DNA of 64,000 nt. Source: Lucinisca nassula. Taxonomy: Eukaryota; Mollusca; Bivalvia; Lucinida; Lucinidae. Location: NCBI GenBank assembly GCA_963580285.1, contig OY757020.1, forward strand, positions 97,591,497 to 97,655,496. The letters are read 5' to 3'. The notes under the pieces were generated by a model, which saw only the letters and a list, made by a program, of their open reading frames with translations, did not search any database and had not been told where the DNA came from. Positions 32,771-43,967 of the stretch are shown here, piece by piece (the stretch's first letter is position 1; every line of letters begins with the position of its first letter). Made by a program: the position numbers and the translations under genes.

Positions 32771-34622
32771 AGTACATACATCATTGACGTGGAGCTGGTT
32801 TGTATTACCAGTTATGCACAAACTACTTTGAAGCAGCTATTAAATGCTTCAACTTCATACCTTCACAGTAACGTTCTTTTCTAAGTTTATTGGAAATTTT
32901 GCCAAAGAAAAAAAAATGGAAAACGAACATTTTTAATACATGTATCCGGGAAAGGCTTTTGAAAACACTTTGATGTAGCGTTACATCAGATTACTGCATG
33001 AAGAAACATTTTTAGCTTTTGAAAAACAAATCCTTATTTCAGGGTAAAAAGATAATACTTTTACAGAAAAAAAAACATGAAAAATGAACATGTATTATGT
33101 ACTTTAGCTTTCATAAGCTTAAGGCCTCTGGGAATCTATTGCAACTGGTCACTGTCCATGGTCGTCACTGTCATCAGTCTGCCCTTCTGTTCTCAATTTT
33201 CTTAAATGACATTTCTTACGTCACTAAATCTTGTTCAGAGTTATTCAAAAATCCATTCCATGCAACTCTGATTGTCATGGGAACAGAAGCGAGGAAATTT
33301 GCAAGATTACTTATCCGAAACCAGAACAAGAAGGTCTTTTATTAGGTTTGGCAAGCAGCTTTTATCAACATTGTTTAAATCATAGCCTTGGGGTCAAAAG
33401 TGTACCCTTCCCTGGTGTTTCAAATGTTTTACATGAACTCACATCCTGAAACTAGACGATCTTGGCCTTTGATATTTAATAGGTATCCTCATCTAGTCGA
33501 TCTCTGCCAATTAAGGTTGCCCAGAGTATAGCCCTGAGGTACCAATTGGCCAACACTGGGGTCTGCTGTTCGAAGAATTCCATACCATGCAGCTTTTGTT
33601 GCCATGACAGAAAAAAAAAGAGAATAAGTAAAATCTTTAAAATCATCTTGTAAGGTTGATATGCCGGACTCTGATATTTTCTCGCTCCTGGAATGTCGAA
33701 AACGCAGAACTAGACCTCACGGCACCAGGAAAAATGGTAACTTTAAACGTAAATCACGTGCGTTTAAACGAAACAATACTAGACTGAAGTGACTGTCAAT
33801 TATATTATTAAATCATGGACGCCACTCTATGCTTTCATTTTTGGAGCGTAGCTGTTGCAGCGTAGCTCCAGTGAAATGAGAAATGATTTCGGCACTACTT
33901 TCGGTGTTAATGCATATGACCCAATCACCAGTGAGAACATAGTACCACAAAGTAGATTATTACGTCATGCGGTATCTTCTTATATACTGCTTACAGACCA
34001 CCTATTTCAAACGGAATAGACGAATATTTTTAGTAGATGAACTGTGTACCAGTCTAATCTTTTTGTAGTTCAGTTCATATGACACAGTTTACAGCCCATT
34101 TGTACCATAAAATCCCAAACCTGGCAATTTGCAAACAGGACAAACCCAGATCAGATACCACAGAACGCGAAGTCTCATTATGACCTTCACTGCATACTTA
34201 CAAAAAGGTTCAGCCATTTTTGCCAAATATTTCGTGGAAGCCACAACCTGACATCCCTGATTTTAAAATGAACTCATTCCATACTGATATTAGGTGCGGA
34301 GGATTCCATTCGTTTAAAATGGGTTAAACGTACGCAGTGTGGGTCGATAATGTATTACCAAAATAAGACAGTTGGAGTGAGTTTGGACAGGTGCACGTTA
34401 AGGCTTATATTGTAAGCAGTAAATTTTGCAGTTTAGACACAGATGAGACGCCACTTATGGTAGCGTCTGATCTGGGTCTGCTATGTTTGTCCCTAAAAAG
34501 GCTGCTAGACATATATTCAGAGTATGGGTTTATTTGTGTGTGTGTGTGTGTGTGGGGGGGGGCATTGTTACTTTTTTAAAGCGACCTGTCCGCGTCCTAG
34601 GCATGTGACCATAAATAAAGCA
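32771..34622. other. Interior of the inverted-repeat element, mostly unassigned
   Basis: No coding sequence was recognised. The stretch near 33355-33545 resembles the GGGGTCAAAA / CCTTTGATATTTAATA repeats at 37800-38460. A (TG)n-poly-G tract lies near 34535-34562. Confidence 0.4.
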
Positions 34623-34800
34623 AATTATCAGCTCAGACGCAAGTTCAATACCTGCCGGGTTCGGCAATATTCTTTCCAGGAGATTGATCGTGAAATCTGT
34701 TCCACGGTGATTCTATCCCTTTCGCTGATTCAAGAAGGGCAGTTGTTGGTTTCCGGTAAAAGACTGTGCACGGTGCTGTATTGACAATATCTAACCAAAG
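34623..34800 (+). mobile_element. SINE type B, partial
   Basis: It matches the type B SINE from CAGCTCAGACGC through TTCAATACCTGCCGGGTTCG and AGATTGATCGTGAAATC to GTGCACGGTGCTG. The A-box region is damaged and the 3' tail is missing. Confidence 0.65.
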
Positions 34801-34804
34801 AAAT

Positions 34805-35880
34805 TGCCTTAATGCCAGATCATTTCATAAATGGCCTCGTCGGGGCAATTTATTTTTATATAATAATAACGGAGTATTATGTCTTCAAATATTCCTATGG
34901 GTTGATATTGACAATAACTAACCCAAGAAATTGTCGTATGCAAGATTACTTCATAAATGGCCTCACCAATGCAATATATATTTAGAAAAATGTTCACAAA
35001 CTATAATGTTCAAACCTCTCTGAATATTCCGATCATTTTTGGCATTCGGATTGATACTGACAATACATAACCCATGAGGTTGTTTTATGCAAGATTGCTT
35101 TATGAATGGCCTCGCGGAGGCAAAATGATATAAAAAATGAATACGGAGTATAACATCTAAACCCGGCTTTGATTATTTTTGGCATACAGGTTGATATTGA
35201 CAATACATAACCCGCAAAGTTGCTTAATGCCAAATTACTTTACAAACGGCCTCGCTAAGGCAAACAGTTGTCAGTTTCTGGCGAAAGAATGTGCACTGAA
35301 CTGGTTAACCGCTTACGTATAAGCCTGCCCAGGAAAGTGTGGATAGGTAAACTGACCGGCTCAAAAATGACCTAAATAGTGTTGACTGGGCCGTTAAACT
35401 CCAAAACAAGCAAGCAAGCTAAGGCAAACTGAAAACAATTATTTCGAAGTGTAACTTCTAATCTACTTGGAATATTTTGACAACTGTTAGCATACAGATA
35501 GATGATGTACAGATCTAACCAACGAGATTCCTGAATGTCCAATTTCTTTATTTTAGCCTCGGCAAGGTAAAAAATTCACCCACTGACACGGTCGTATAAC
35601 TTTCAAACCGACGGTTATATTTTTATAATGTTTTGCATGCATATGTAAATTGACAAGATCAAGCTAATGATATTGTCTAATGCCAGATAGCTTTATAAAC
35701 AGCCTCACCGAGGAAACTTTAAAGACTGATAACGGATGTATAACTTATAAACTGCGGGGAAAATTATGATATTTTTTCACATGAAGATAAACATCATCAA
35801 GACGTAACCAAGGAGAATGTCTAATGCAAGATAAATAACCTCCCCAAGGTAATTTTTCAAAAACTAATTACATAAAATAA
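34805..35880. repeat. Diverged tandem repeat of about 145 bp, six to seven units
   Basis: Units are marked by ATAAATGGCCTCG-type sequence (near 34828, 34953, 35102, 35242, 35695 and 35840) and TGACAATACATAACCC. A SINE at 35263-35425 interrupts the array. The units have diverged to the point of numerous gaps. Confidence 0.6.
35263..35425 (+). mobile_element. SINE type B, 5'-truncated, with target duplication
   Basis: It starts inside the body (AGTTGTCAGTTTCTGGCG) and ends TGGGCCGTTAAACTCCAAA with an AAGC-rich tail. GCTAAGGCAAAC stands on both sides (ending 35262 and again near 35436), so the insertion is recent relative to the surrounding repeat. Confidence 0.75.
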
Positions 35881-35969
35881 CTTTTAAGCCGCCAAACAAT
35901 GGCGCAAGCCGCAGTTATTGCACGAACTCAGCAGAAATCTTCAAGTAAACTGTAGAACTGCATGGTTGC

Positions 35970-36085
35970 TGTATTGCTCAAAAACATCGGCTGTGGATAC
36001 TTGATAAAACTGTCTCGTCTAGGCGGTTCAATCAAGTCCATGCCATCAATGTTTTGAGCAGAGATAAGAAAATATCACAATTTTG
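35970..36085. repeat. Palindromic foldback repeat, copy f (diverged, compensated)
   Basis: Arms ACTTGAT and ATCAAGT replace the family's ACTCGTT and AACGAGT, so paired positions changed together. Outer arms GCTCAAAAACAT and ATGTTTTGAGC also match. The centre is less regular (ACTGTCTCGTCTAGGCGGTT). Confidence 0.6.
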
Positions 36086-36369
36086 TATCTCAAAATTTCC
36101 ATTTTTTGCCGAAAAATTGACAATGTATTTGTACAGGCGTGTTTTCGTGATGGTTGTTGCGGGGTCTACACCTTAGCGTGAGTTAATTTCAATATAGGTA
36201 TTGTTGTTTTAACACGACTTCTGGCCCAGAATAGCTTCAAACAGCTATGTTCATTGTATCAATATGAGCCTGAATTAAAATACCAATCAGACGCTAAATC
36301 AAATTATCAAAGCTACGCTCCACCAGCACTCTCAGTGCTTTGATTAAGTTCATTACCCGTTTCTGTTTT

Positions 36370-37448
36370 ACTTCTTCTGGACACCGAGGCGAATAAATTC
36401 TACGATAGTTCTCATCAGCTATATGATGCGGCTCTCTTAACTTGAGGCTATACTCAGCATACTCTCCGTCCTTACATTGATTCTGAAATTAATCAAAAAC
36501 GCCATTTCTTCAAAATATCCTTCATTAATAAGGGTATGGATTTTATAGATTTGCCCAGTATCTTCCCTTGAGAGATCGGTGCTTTCTTCCATTCCTGCTT
36601 ATTTTCAAAATACTGAAACACCTATAATTTGCTATAAATATAACAAACCTGTAAGATCTATCATTTTTAATTGCAATAAACTTGTTTCAGATCTTGATAT
36701 TGATACTAATACTCCTGATTCATGTGATTGTAAAAACTCAGTGTATTGCTATCCTGCTGCTGGTCATGAAATTACTGGCAATTTGAAAATTATTCCTGAT
36801 TCTAGGATAAGGAATATAATTTCTAAAGGACCGAAATATCGGTTTCCTTCTAAAATTGATTTCAGTAAATGTAGAGATGAAATCGCTGCTTCCTTGATTG
36901 AATTCGGTAATCGATGGTGTAAGCGAGAGTATGTTGAGCATAAAGCCCTTAAGGACTGGAAACTTAGCATTTTAAAACTAGTGAATAAACGCATTTCTTT
37001 CTATTCTCAAAATACTAACTTATTACCTCCTAAGCCCAAGACGTCTTTACGTCATCTTAAACTAGGTATTCAAGAATTTCATATGAAGTTTGTTTTGGTC
37101 CCTGCAGACAAGGCCGCTAACAACGTCGTCGTTGTGTGACGGCTCCACTATGTTAACTCGCTTAAGCAGGAGCTTGGTGGTACTAAGGCCTATGAGCTTT
37201 AGCCTTTAGCTGAAGAGAGAGCTATAGTAGATAAACATGTTTGTCATTCAGCCACCAAGTTTGCTGTGTGTGTTACCGAAGGCCAAGACAAGCTTCCTAC
37301 GCTATACTGGTTACCAAAACTTCATAAAAGACCTTACAAAGCACGGTTTATTGCAAATTCTAGCTCTTGCACTACCACTGAACTTTCTAAATTATTAACT
37401 TCCTGTCTTACTGCTATTAAAACGCATGTGATTAAATATTGTGATAAA
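36370..37448 (+). pseudogene. Reverse transcriptase of a Penelope-like (?) element, N-terminal half
   Basis: The frame starting near 36579 reads through CDCKNSVYCYPAAGHEITG and KFVLVPADKAANNVVVV to an in-frame TGA near 37137. After another stop near 37200 it resumes with LPTLYWLPKLHKRPYKARFI and LLTSCLTAIKTHVIKYCD. These are the fingers-region motifs of an RT family common in molluscs and other marine invertebrates. It stops abruptly at about 37444, where an inverted copy of the element's own tail begins. The YxDD half is missing here but present in the copy at 63112-63938. I favour Penelope-like because of the tandem and inverted partial copies, without proof. Confidence 0.7.
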
Positions 37449-37682
37449 GTAGAAGTAAAACAAAGATCAGGAATCGATACAATTAACTTACTCCACCCAT
37501 CAAAGACACCAAAGGGAAAGAAACACAAACATTAAGCGACCAGACCATAATGGTAACCTAAACAAAGGAAGGCCATAAGGACAGTTACTTTCCCACAAAA
37601 TGGCCATATGGCCAGCCAAAATAAAAAGACACAAGTGATACACACAGTAAGTAACAAACAACACCATAATGTTCCTCGTGCG
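37444..37682 (-). mobile_element. RT-element tail, inverted copy
   Basis: The reverse complement of the tail from GATCTTTGTTTTACTTCT back to GTTGTTTGTTACTTACTG. It is joined directly to the RT coding fragment on its left and to a forward tail copy on its right. Confidence 0.75.
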
Positions 37683-37797
37683 CCATTATGGTCTGGTCGC
37701 TTAATGTTGGTGTTTCTTTCCCTTTGGTGTCTTTGATGGGTGGAGTAAGCTAATTGTATCGATTCCTGATCTTTGTTTTACTTCTTCTTTAGAGATT
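37683..37797 (+). mobile_element. RT-element tail, forward copy
   Basis: It begins CCATTATGGTCTGGTCGC and ends GATCTTTGTTTTACTTCTTC TTT, the same end seen in the insertion at 4761-5044. With the previous entry it forms an inverted repeat around about 37683. Confidence 0.75.
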
Positions 37798-38480
37798 TGG
37801 TATGCAGCTTTTTCCAAGACTGTTGAAATTATAGCCCTGGGGTCAAAAATGCCCCCCCTCTGATTGACCCATATTGGAAAACTTAAAAAATTTTCTTGCC
37901 AGAAAATGGAAGGGTCGGGCCTTTGACTGTTTGGTAAATAAAGCTTCAGATAGTGAATTTTTGTCAAGATTGTTCAAAAAGGGATTCATACAGGCAAAAC
38001 AATAAAAAAAATCTATGTCCTTGATATTTGTATGTATATTCATCTAGTTGACTTTTACCAAGATTGTTCAAATCATAGCACTGTTACAAACAAGGGCCCC
38101 GTCATCAGAATCACTTGTTTTACACAGACATTTTAAAATCTTCTCGTGAGATGAAACAGAGGATCAAGGCCTTTGATATTTAATATACCTTTTATATAGT
38201 AATGCTCAACCAACATTGTTTATATTATAGCCCAGGAATAAAAATGGCCCAACTCCAGGGGGTCACTTATTTTGCAAAGACTCATATAGGGAAAAGCTTT
38301 AAAAACAACGTTGAAACTAGAAGGCCCAGGACCTTTGATATTTGGTAAGTACGTGCAGCTACATCAAGTAAACCTTTATAAGTGTGTTCAAATTACAGCT
38401 ATAGGGTCAGATATGGCCCCATCAGTGGGGGTAATTTGTGAACCCACATGAGCAGTTGCTCATGCCATGTAATTGGGACC
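37798..38480. repeat. Diverged tandem repeat of about 180-200 bp
   Basis: Recurring phrases are TTGTTCAAATTATAGC-type, GGGTCAAAAATGGCCC-type and CCTTTGATATTTGGTAAG-type (near 37825, 38065, 38215 and 38390). It resembles cores of other bivalve non-autonomous elements. There is no gene. Confidence 0.5.
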
Positions 38481-39587
38481 ATTTCCATCATCAATCCATC
38501 CATTCACATTTTCTTTACTGCAAGGGTTTCAACTAAACTGTGCAGGAATAATCCTCGGGTGATCTTAAACAGTTTTCATAGAATTGTATTACCTGGAGAA
38601 GAGTAACGGGCTGAATACACAAATGTTCCTTGGGTGGCCCTCCACCAACGTTGTTCAAATTAATCAGTGGTGTAGAGATAATTTGATGTGCCTTGTTGTC
38701 CTTAAATGGCCTAAATTTAAGCACTCTGCTTGTCAAATACGGTATTGGTACTCAATGCAGGACACATTGGCACTCTTGGAGATGAAATTCAAACAAGAAC
38801 TGTAAAAGTTTATGTGGAATTTCAATATCCAGTATGCAAATATGTTAGCTTTAATGAGGGATATACATGCAGGACCATCATGGTTTTCTTGCTTTGAAAC
38901 TGTTTGAATGTTTCTTCCTCCAGTATTTAGTTAAAGTATGTTAATTGAGTAACTATGTTGTATCTATATAGAAATATGCAGAAAATGCTTTTTGTTGCTT
39001 CTGTTGTTCTCATTTATGTTAGATTATGGCGAGATACACGGTGATATTGTTAAATCAAGCTTTTAGTTTTGTAGAGTTTGCGGTTTGATTTTGAATGGAA
39101 AAAAAAATAAATCTAAAAACATTATTAATAAAATGTTACTGGATAAGAAGGAAAGGCAACATATTTCCAGTTGCTGGATGGTTGCCCTGTCCCACGTACT
39201 ATTTTATTTTTAATTTCCTTATTGCTTTGCCCAGAATTCACACAATAACAATTAATCCAGGGTGAAACACAGGTCTACTATAGTTTGGACAGCGATTTAG
39301 TTAGCTCAATGTTGCTTCTGATCTGTTAACATTTTGCATGTTCTTCTATAATTCCTGTTCTTCTTTTCTCTTATTGGTCTTTGTAACTGTAAAAAAATAG
39401 ACGGCTTCTATCATGGAAAAGTGAACATATTTTTCTGATTCTTGGTGCATAGTTTCATGCATTGCTTCTTTGTCTCCAAATGGGCATGTTGGCTTGAAGC
39501 ATAACTGCTATATAGCTAAGAAATTACACATATTAGACAAGAGTAAATCTGTCAAATAAATCTTTCCAACAAATAACGTATCTGGTT
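38481..39587. other. Unassigned AT-rich sequence
   Basis: No repeat family, gene or RNA was recognised in about 1.1 kb. The ORFs present are short and carry no known motif. CCTTGGGTGGCCCTCCACC near 38628 weakly recalls the 145-bp tandem-core repeats. Confidence 0.45.
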
Positions 39588-39905
39588 TTTGTTTGTTTGA
39601 TTTGAGGCTAAATGTTCCCGTCAACACAGTATAGGTGATTTTGGAGACGTTACTTCCAATTTTGTGGGTCTTTTGCCCGACATTGAGATGAAATGACATC
39701 TTATTCTCTGTCGCACAATGAAACCAATAGGGTTTATAAGCATGGACGGTCCGACTCGCACTGCTTTGCCTGGGCAGGCTTAGATCATCTAGGCGTTTAC
39801 CATTGCTCGTGTGCGGTCGGTTTCAGCTCTGCGTGGAAGCATCATGCAGCCCATCTATTTTTTCAAGCCCCAATGGGCGGGGGTCGCGCTATCTGGGTTT
39901 AAAAC
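39588..39905 (-). mobile_element. SINE type D, near complete
   Basis: Read on the minus strand it runs from GCCCATTGGGGCTTG through GCAGAGCTGAAACCGACCGC, GTTTCATTGTGCGACAGAG and GACCCACAAAATTGGAAG to a GTTGACGGGAACATTTAGCC tail ending CAAATCAAACAAAC. The head does not show convincing A and B boxes, so its RNA origin is unclear. The tail motif is shared with the other SINE types. Confidence 0.7.
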
Positions 39906-40134
39906 AGCATTTTGTTGGATATTAACAACATTTTGGCACAATATAAGAAGGTTCATGATCTGACAGTACGTGTATGTATATTTTTGACATTTATATATAC
40001 GAATGCCTTCCTGAAGGACACATAACAATCAGTTAAAGATAAGTTATAGTGCACAAGACGGTACTGTTTTGTATATTGTTAGAGCCCTATATTAAGTAGT
40101 ATAGTGTTACTGGTGGCATATAATGGATTTTGAG

Positions 40135-40951
40135 GGTTTTGTGTAAAAATGTGTATTTTCCTACCCCGAAAATTGACTCTTTTAAATATCTAAAAAATTA
40201 TTTTATTCCTGTAGTTAACTGATATCTTACTTTTTACATCAAAAAAAATTTCATGAATCCTCACCACTAACTAAAAAGTCAAATTGCTGTGCAGGCACGA
40301 AGCTGAAGGAATTTTTAGAGCTACTTGATATAGTCAGTGTGCATCTGGCTATATAAATTAATTCAAATATAAATTAGTTCAACATCATATAATTTATTTT
40401 TATAATGTAATTTCTACTTGACCGTAAAATACTAGATTTTGGGTGTTTTTATGTAAACATGTGCATTTTCATGTCCCGAAAATGGAACTTTTTAAACATA
40501 TATTTTTTTTTTTTCCTGTAGTTAACTTGTACACATATATAACTTTTTACATCAAAACGTTTTCAAGAATCCACACCAGTAACTTAACAAAATTTATTCC
40601 CATTTTCTGCGTTTTTTGTCAATATTTCCAAGTTTTTACCCCCAAAAAATACAGGTTTCTGTACACGTATCAAGCTAAAACTTCTTTTATCGCTACTTGA
40701 CAATAGTTAGCTCATTTTTGGCTATTTAAATAAATTTGATATAATTGAATGAAATTTTTATAATTCAATTCCTGTTTTTGGCGATTTTTATTTAAATTTT
40801 GAACATTTTCCCCCAAAAAATCAATTACGCCAGGGAATATTTTTGGGGATATTTTTTCCTGTAAGTCAGGACACGTCACTGATACTGAAAATAGTGAAAA
40901 CCCTTCTGAAGGAATTTGTTTGAGGTTCAATGCTATTTTGACTGGCCTATA
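40135..40951. repeat. Right inverted repeat of the 31852-40951 element
   Basis: This is the reverse-complement partner of 31852-32770, with the same internal subunits of about 355 bp. It ends with TTTGACTGGCCTA. The two arms differ by numerous substitutions and indels, so the element is old. Confidence 0.65.
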
Positions 40952-40959
40952 CGTGAATA

Positions 40960-41345
40960 AGCTGAACTCCCCCAAATTTGAACTCACCCGGACAACATTT
41001 TCCCCATTATAATTCTATGGGGAACGAAATGGCAAGTAAAGGAGAAACGAACATTCCTATCTGCCATAAATTTGAACATGCCCAAGATTTTATGGCTCTT
41101 CTTATCGCCTACAGGCTTGTCGAGGATCAAATCAGAAATAAAGCGTCTATCGTCAGGACAACATTTTTCTCATTATAAGTCTATGGGTGATGAATGGACA
41201 AGTAACTCAGACATGATCAATCCAATCTGCATCAAATTCGAAATTGTCCTAGATTTTGTGGCTGTCCTCATTACCTACAGATGAGCATCCTATCAAAAAA
41301 GTAGCTATTGCCCGGACAACATTTTCCCAATTATCAAGTCTAAGG
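40960..41345. repeat. Two to three diverged units of about 180 bp
   Basis: CGGACAACATTTTCCCCATT-type starts occur near 40988, 41156 and 41312, each followed by TATGGG and a GTAACTCAGACAT-type or equivalent segment. A related piece is at 31312. It looks like the core of a further tandem-core element. Confidence 0.5.
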
Positions 41346-41774
41346 AAGTATGGGACGCCGTTTTACTATTTAATCCGTATTTATGGATATCCATAATTCG
41401 ATTTATAGATATCCATAGATCAGCCGAATAATGGATATCCATAATTCGAATTATAGATATCCATAAATCGAATTATGGATATCCATAATTCGATTAATGG
41501 ATATCATTTATTCAAATCGAATTTATGGATATCCATAATTCGAATTATGGATATCTATAATTCTAATTATGGATATCTATAATTCGATTTATGGATATCC
41601 ATTATTCCTCTGATTTATGGATATCCAAATTTCGAATTATGGATATCCATAAATTCGATTTGAATAAATGATATCCATTAATCGAATTTTGGATATCCAT
41701 AAATCAATCTGAATTAATGATATCCATATTTCGATTTATGGATATCCATAATTCACCGCAAAAGCCTTCGGTTT

Positions 41775-42540
41775 AATGATTTCTCCCTAAGATCTCCAAC
41801 CAAGTCTATCAAACATGGCTGTTACGCTTGACCTTGTGATATAGTCACTGGTGGTCCAGCGAGCAGCCCTCTTTTGGATTTTATTTGGAGTATCTTGGTT
41901 CGGGTAAAGGGGTCCCATATAGGGGCTGCATACTACAGCTGGGGCCGTACCAGAGTGTTGTAGGCAGTCTCTCTCATCCTTGGTAGCTTGGTTTTGATAT
42001 TCACTCTAAGGAATCCAATGGTCGTGTTTGCATTTACAGTTATCCTGTCTATGTAGGAATTCCAGGACAGGCCACCGGTTGTGTCAGCCCCAAAGTACCT
42101 AGCACTCGTGACCACCCCCAGGACCTGCCCATGCAAGTAATACAGAACGTTTTTTGGTCTCCTGGCAGCAGTCACCCTTACCACCTGGCACTTCGAGGGT
42201 TTGAACTCCATGTCCAGCTTGGACTGCCGTCCAGACAGGGTGTCTAGATCATTTTGTAGCACCTGGCCACTATCCGCTCCTTCTATGGTGAGGTAAACGA
42301 CCATGTCGACGGCAAACGGACGTGTGATTCTAACTGTTCATGTACATGATATAAGTCATTTATATAGACAGGAAAAAAGATCGGGCCAAGCACAGAGCCC
42401 TGAGGAACTCCTGACGAACTGGGACCGAACCTGATTCCTTACCCTCAAGGATTACCGACTGTGACCGATTACCTAAGAAGGCGTGGATCCAACCCACTGT
42501 TTTTCCCTCTTATTCCGTACTGGTGGAGTTTCCAAAGGAG
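41775..42540 (-). pseudogene. LINE reverse-transcriptase fragment (CR1/L2/Jockey-like)
   Basis: Minus-strand frames give SSGVPQGSVLGPIFFPVYIN and then, after a shift, FAVDMVVYLTI, where the catalytic FADD has become FAVD. DLDTLSGRQSKLDMEFKPSK and LGVDT-type sequence follow, with LPRMRETAYNTLVRPQLEYA near 41950. It is a middle and C-terminal RT segment without endonuclease. It differs from the RNase H-type LINE at 1-6670. Confidence 0.72.
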
Positions 42541-42551
42541 CTTCGAGCTCA

Positions 42552-43015
42552 ATGTAGGCTAAAAGTCCCACAAAATTAGAAGCAACATTTCCAAATGGCC
42601 TAATTAGTGTTGGCGGGGATGTTAAACCTCAGATCAAACTAAGAAAAGCAAAATATATCTCTCCAAAACCATACGCCACCACTAAACCTACCATGCTCTA
42701 CCTCCACCTCCCCTTTCCCGCCCATCGGGGCTTGAATAAATATATGGACTGCATGTTGCTTCCTAGCAGAGCTGAAACCGACCGCACACGAGTACAGGTA
42801 AACCGCTTAGAGGATTTAAGCCTGCCCAGGCATAATGGTGTGAGTCGGGGACCGTCCATGTTTATAAACCCTATTAGTTTCATTGGGTGACGGGGATTGA
42901 GATGTCATTTCATCTCAATGTCGGTTAAAAGTCCCAAAAAATTGGAAGCAACGTCTCCAGAATGACCTATACAGTGTTTAAGGGGAGGTTAAACCTTAAA
43001 CAAACAAAGAAACAA
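42552..43015 (+). mobile_element. SINE type D: a tail fragment followed by a full copy
   Basis: A 3' fragment (AAAGTCCCACAAAATTAG to GATGTTAAACCTCAG) lies at 42552-42650. A nearly full copy follows at 42712-43015, from CGCCCATCGGGGCTTGAA to a TTAAACCTTAAACAAAC tail. Both lie in the centre of the foldback element. Confidence 0.65.
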
Positions 43016-43967
43016 AACCTCCACCTCCATCCCGGCTAAAATCGGAAACCGGACGGGAATAGTCAAGATTTTTTATTTTATTTTATTTTTTTTTTTTTGC
43101 ACAGGGAGCAGTCATTATTCATTTGGTTTATTTGCAGAGGAGAATTATGGATATCCATAATTCGAATTATGTATACCCTTAAATAGACCGAATTATGGAT
43201 ATCCATAATTCGAATTATGGATATCCATAATTCGATTATGGATATCCATAAATCGATCTGAATGAATGATACCCATAAATCGATTTATGGGTATCCATAA
43301 TTCGATTTATGGATATCCATAATTCGATTAATGGATATCCATAAATCAGCCGAATAATGGATATCCATTATTCAATTTATGGATATCAATAAACCGAATA
43401 ATGGATATCCATTATTCGATTTATGTATATCATTAATTCAGATCGATTTATGGATATCCATAATTCGAATTATGGATATCCATAATTCGAATTATTGATA
43501 TATATAAATAATTATGAATATCCATAAATAAAAACGGATATCTACAATTCGAATTATGGATATCCATAATTCGAATTATGGATATCCATAAGTAATTATG
43601 GATATCTATAAATAGGGAATAAGTAGTAAAGCGGCGCCCCATAAGAAAGTTGTTTTATTTAAAGACTGTCTATAAATCTAAAGACTGTCTGTAAATTTAA
43701 AGACTTTTAGTCTGTTAATTTACAGACTGATAAATATAGACAAATAAAATCATGAAAATGGCGTAAAAACGAAAAAAACGCACTTTGCTATTTATAGTAA
43801 TTTGGCCGTTATCGGCGGAAGATTACAGTGTCATCTGCAAAAAAATAAGATCAATGCCTTGATTAATACACATATTTGTTCGTCATTAACTTCACAAGAT
43901 ACACTGGACACTTTATTTATCATACGTTAGTTTTACAAGTCATTAAGATACACCGAAAATAAGTCGG

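Larger units (their letters stand above)
31852..40951. mobile_element. Candidate 9.1-kb element with inverted repeats of about 0.8-0.9 kb
   Basis: The left end TAGGCCAGTCATTTTAGC is inverted at the right as GCTATTTTGACTGGCCTA (ending 40951). The pairing continues inward with AACCTCAAACAAATTC, GTGTCCTGACTTACAGG and GTCAAGTAGCGATAAAAGAA for about 800-900 bp on each side (31852-32770 and 40135-40951). TAC stands outside both ends, a possible 3-bp target duplication. The inverted repeats contain diverged subunits of about 355 bp (near 32106, 32458 and 32818). No transposase was recognised inside. The interior carries an RT-element insertion and SINE pieces. A rearranged pair of dispersed repeats is the alternative. 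Confidence 0.55.
41349..43643. mobile_element. Foldback-type element with palindromic minisatellite arms
   Basis: The ends TATGGGACGCCGTTTTACTA (41349-41368) and its inverse (43624-43643) match at 18 of 20 positions. The arms (to about 41755 and from about 43140) are tandem units of roughly 20 bp built on TTATGGATATCCATAATTCG, itself a palindrome. The middle (41760-43130) holds a LINE fragment and SINE pieces, not a transposase. Long inverted arms of short tandem repeats recall Drosophila FB and sea-urchin TU elements. No clear target duplication was seen. Confidence 0.65.

Noticed and set aside
33097..33449. Overlapping ORFs of 72-82 codons
   Set aside because: They lie inside diverged repeat sequence and share no motif with known proteins.
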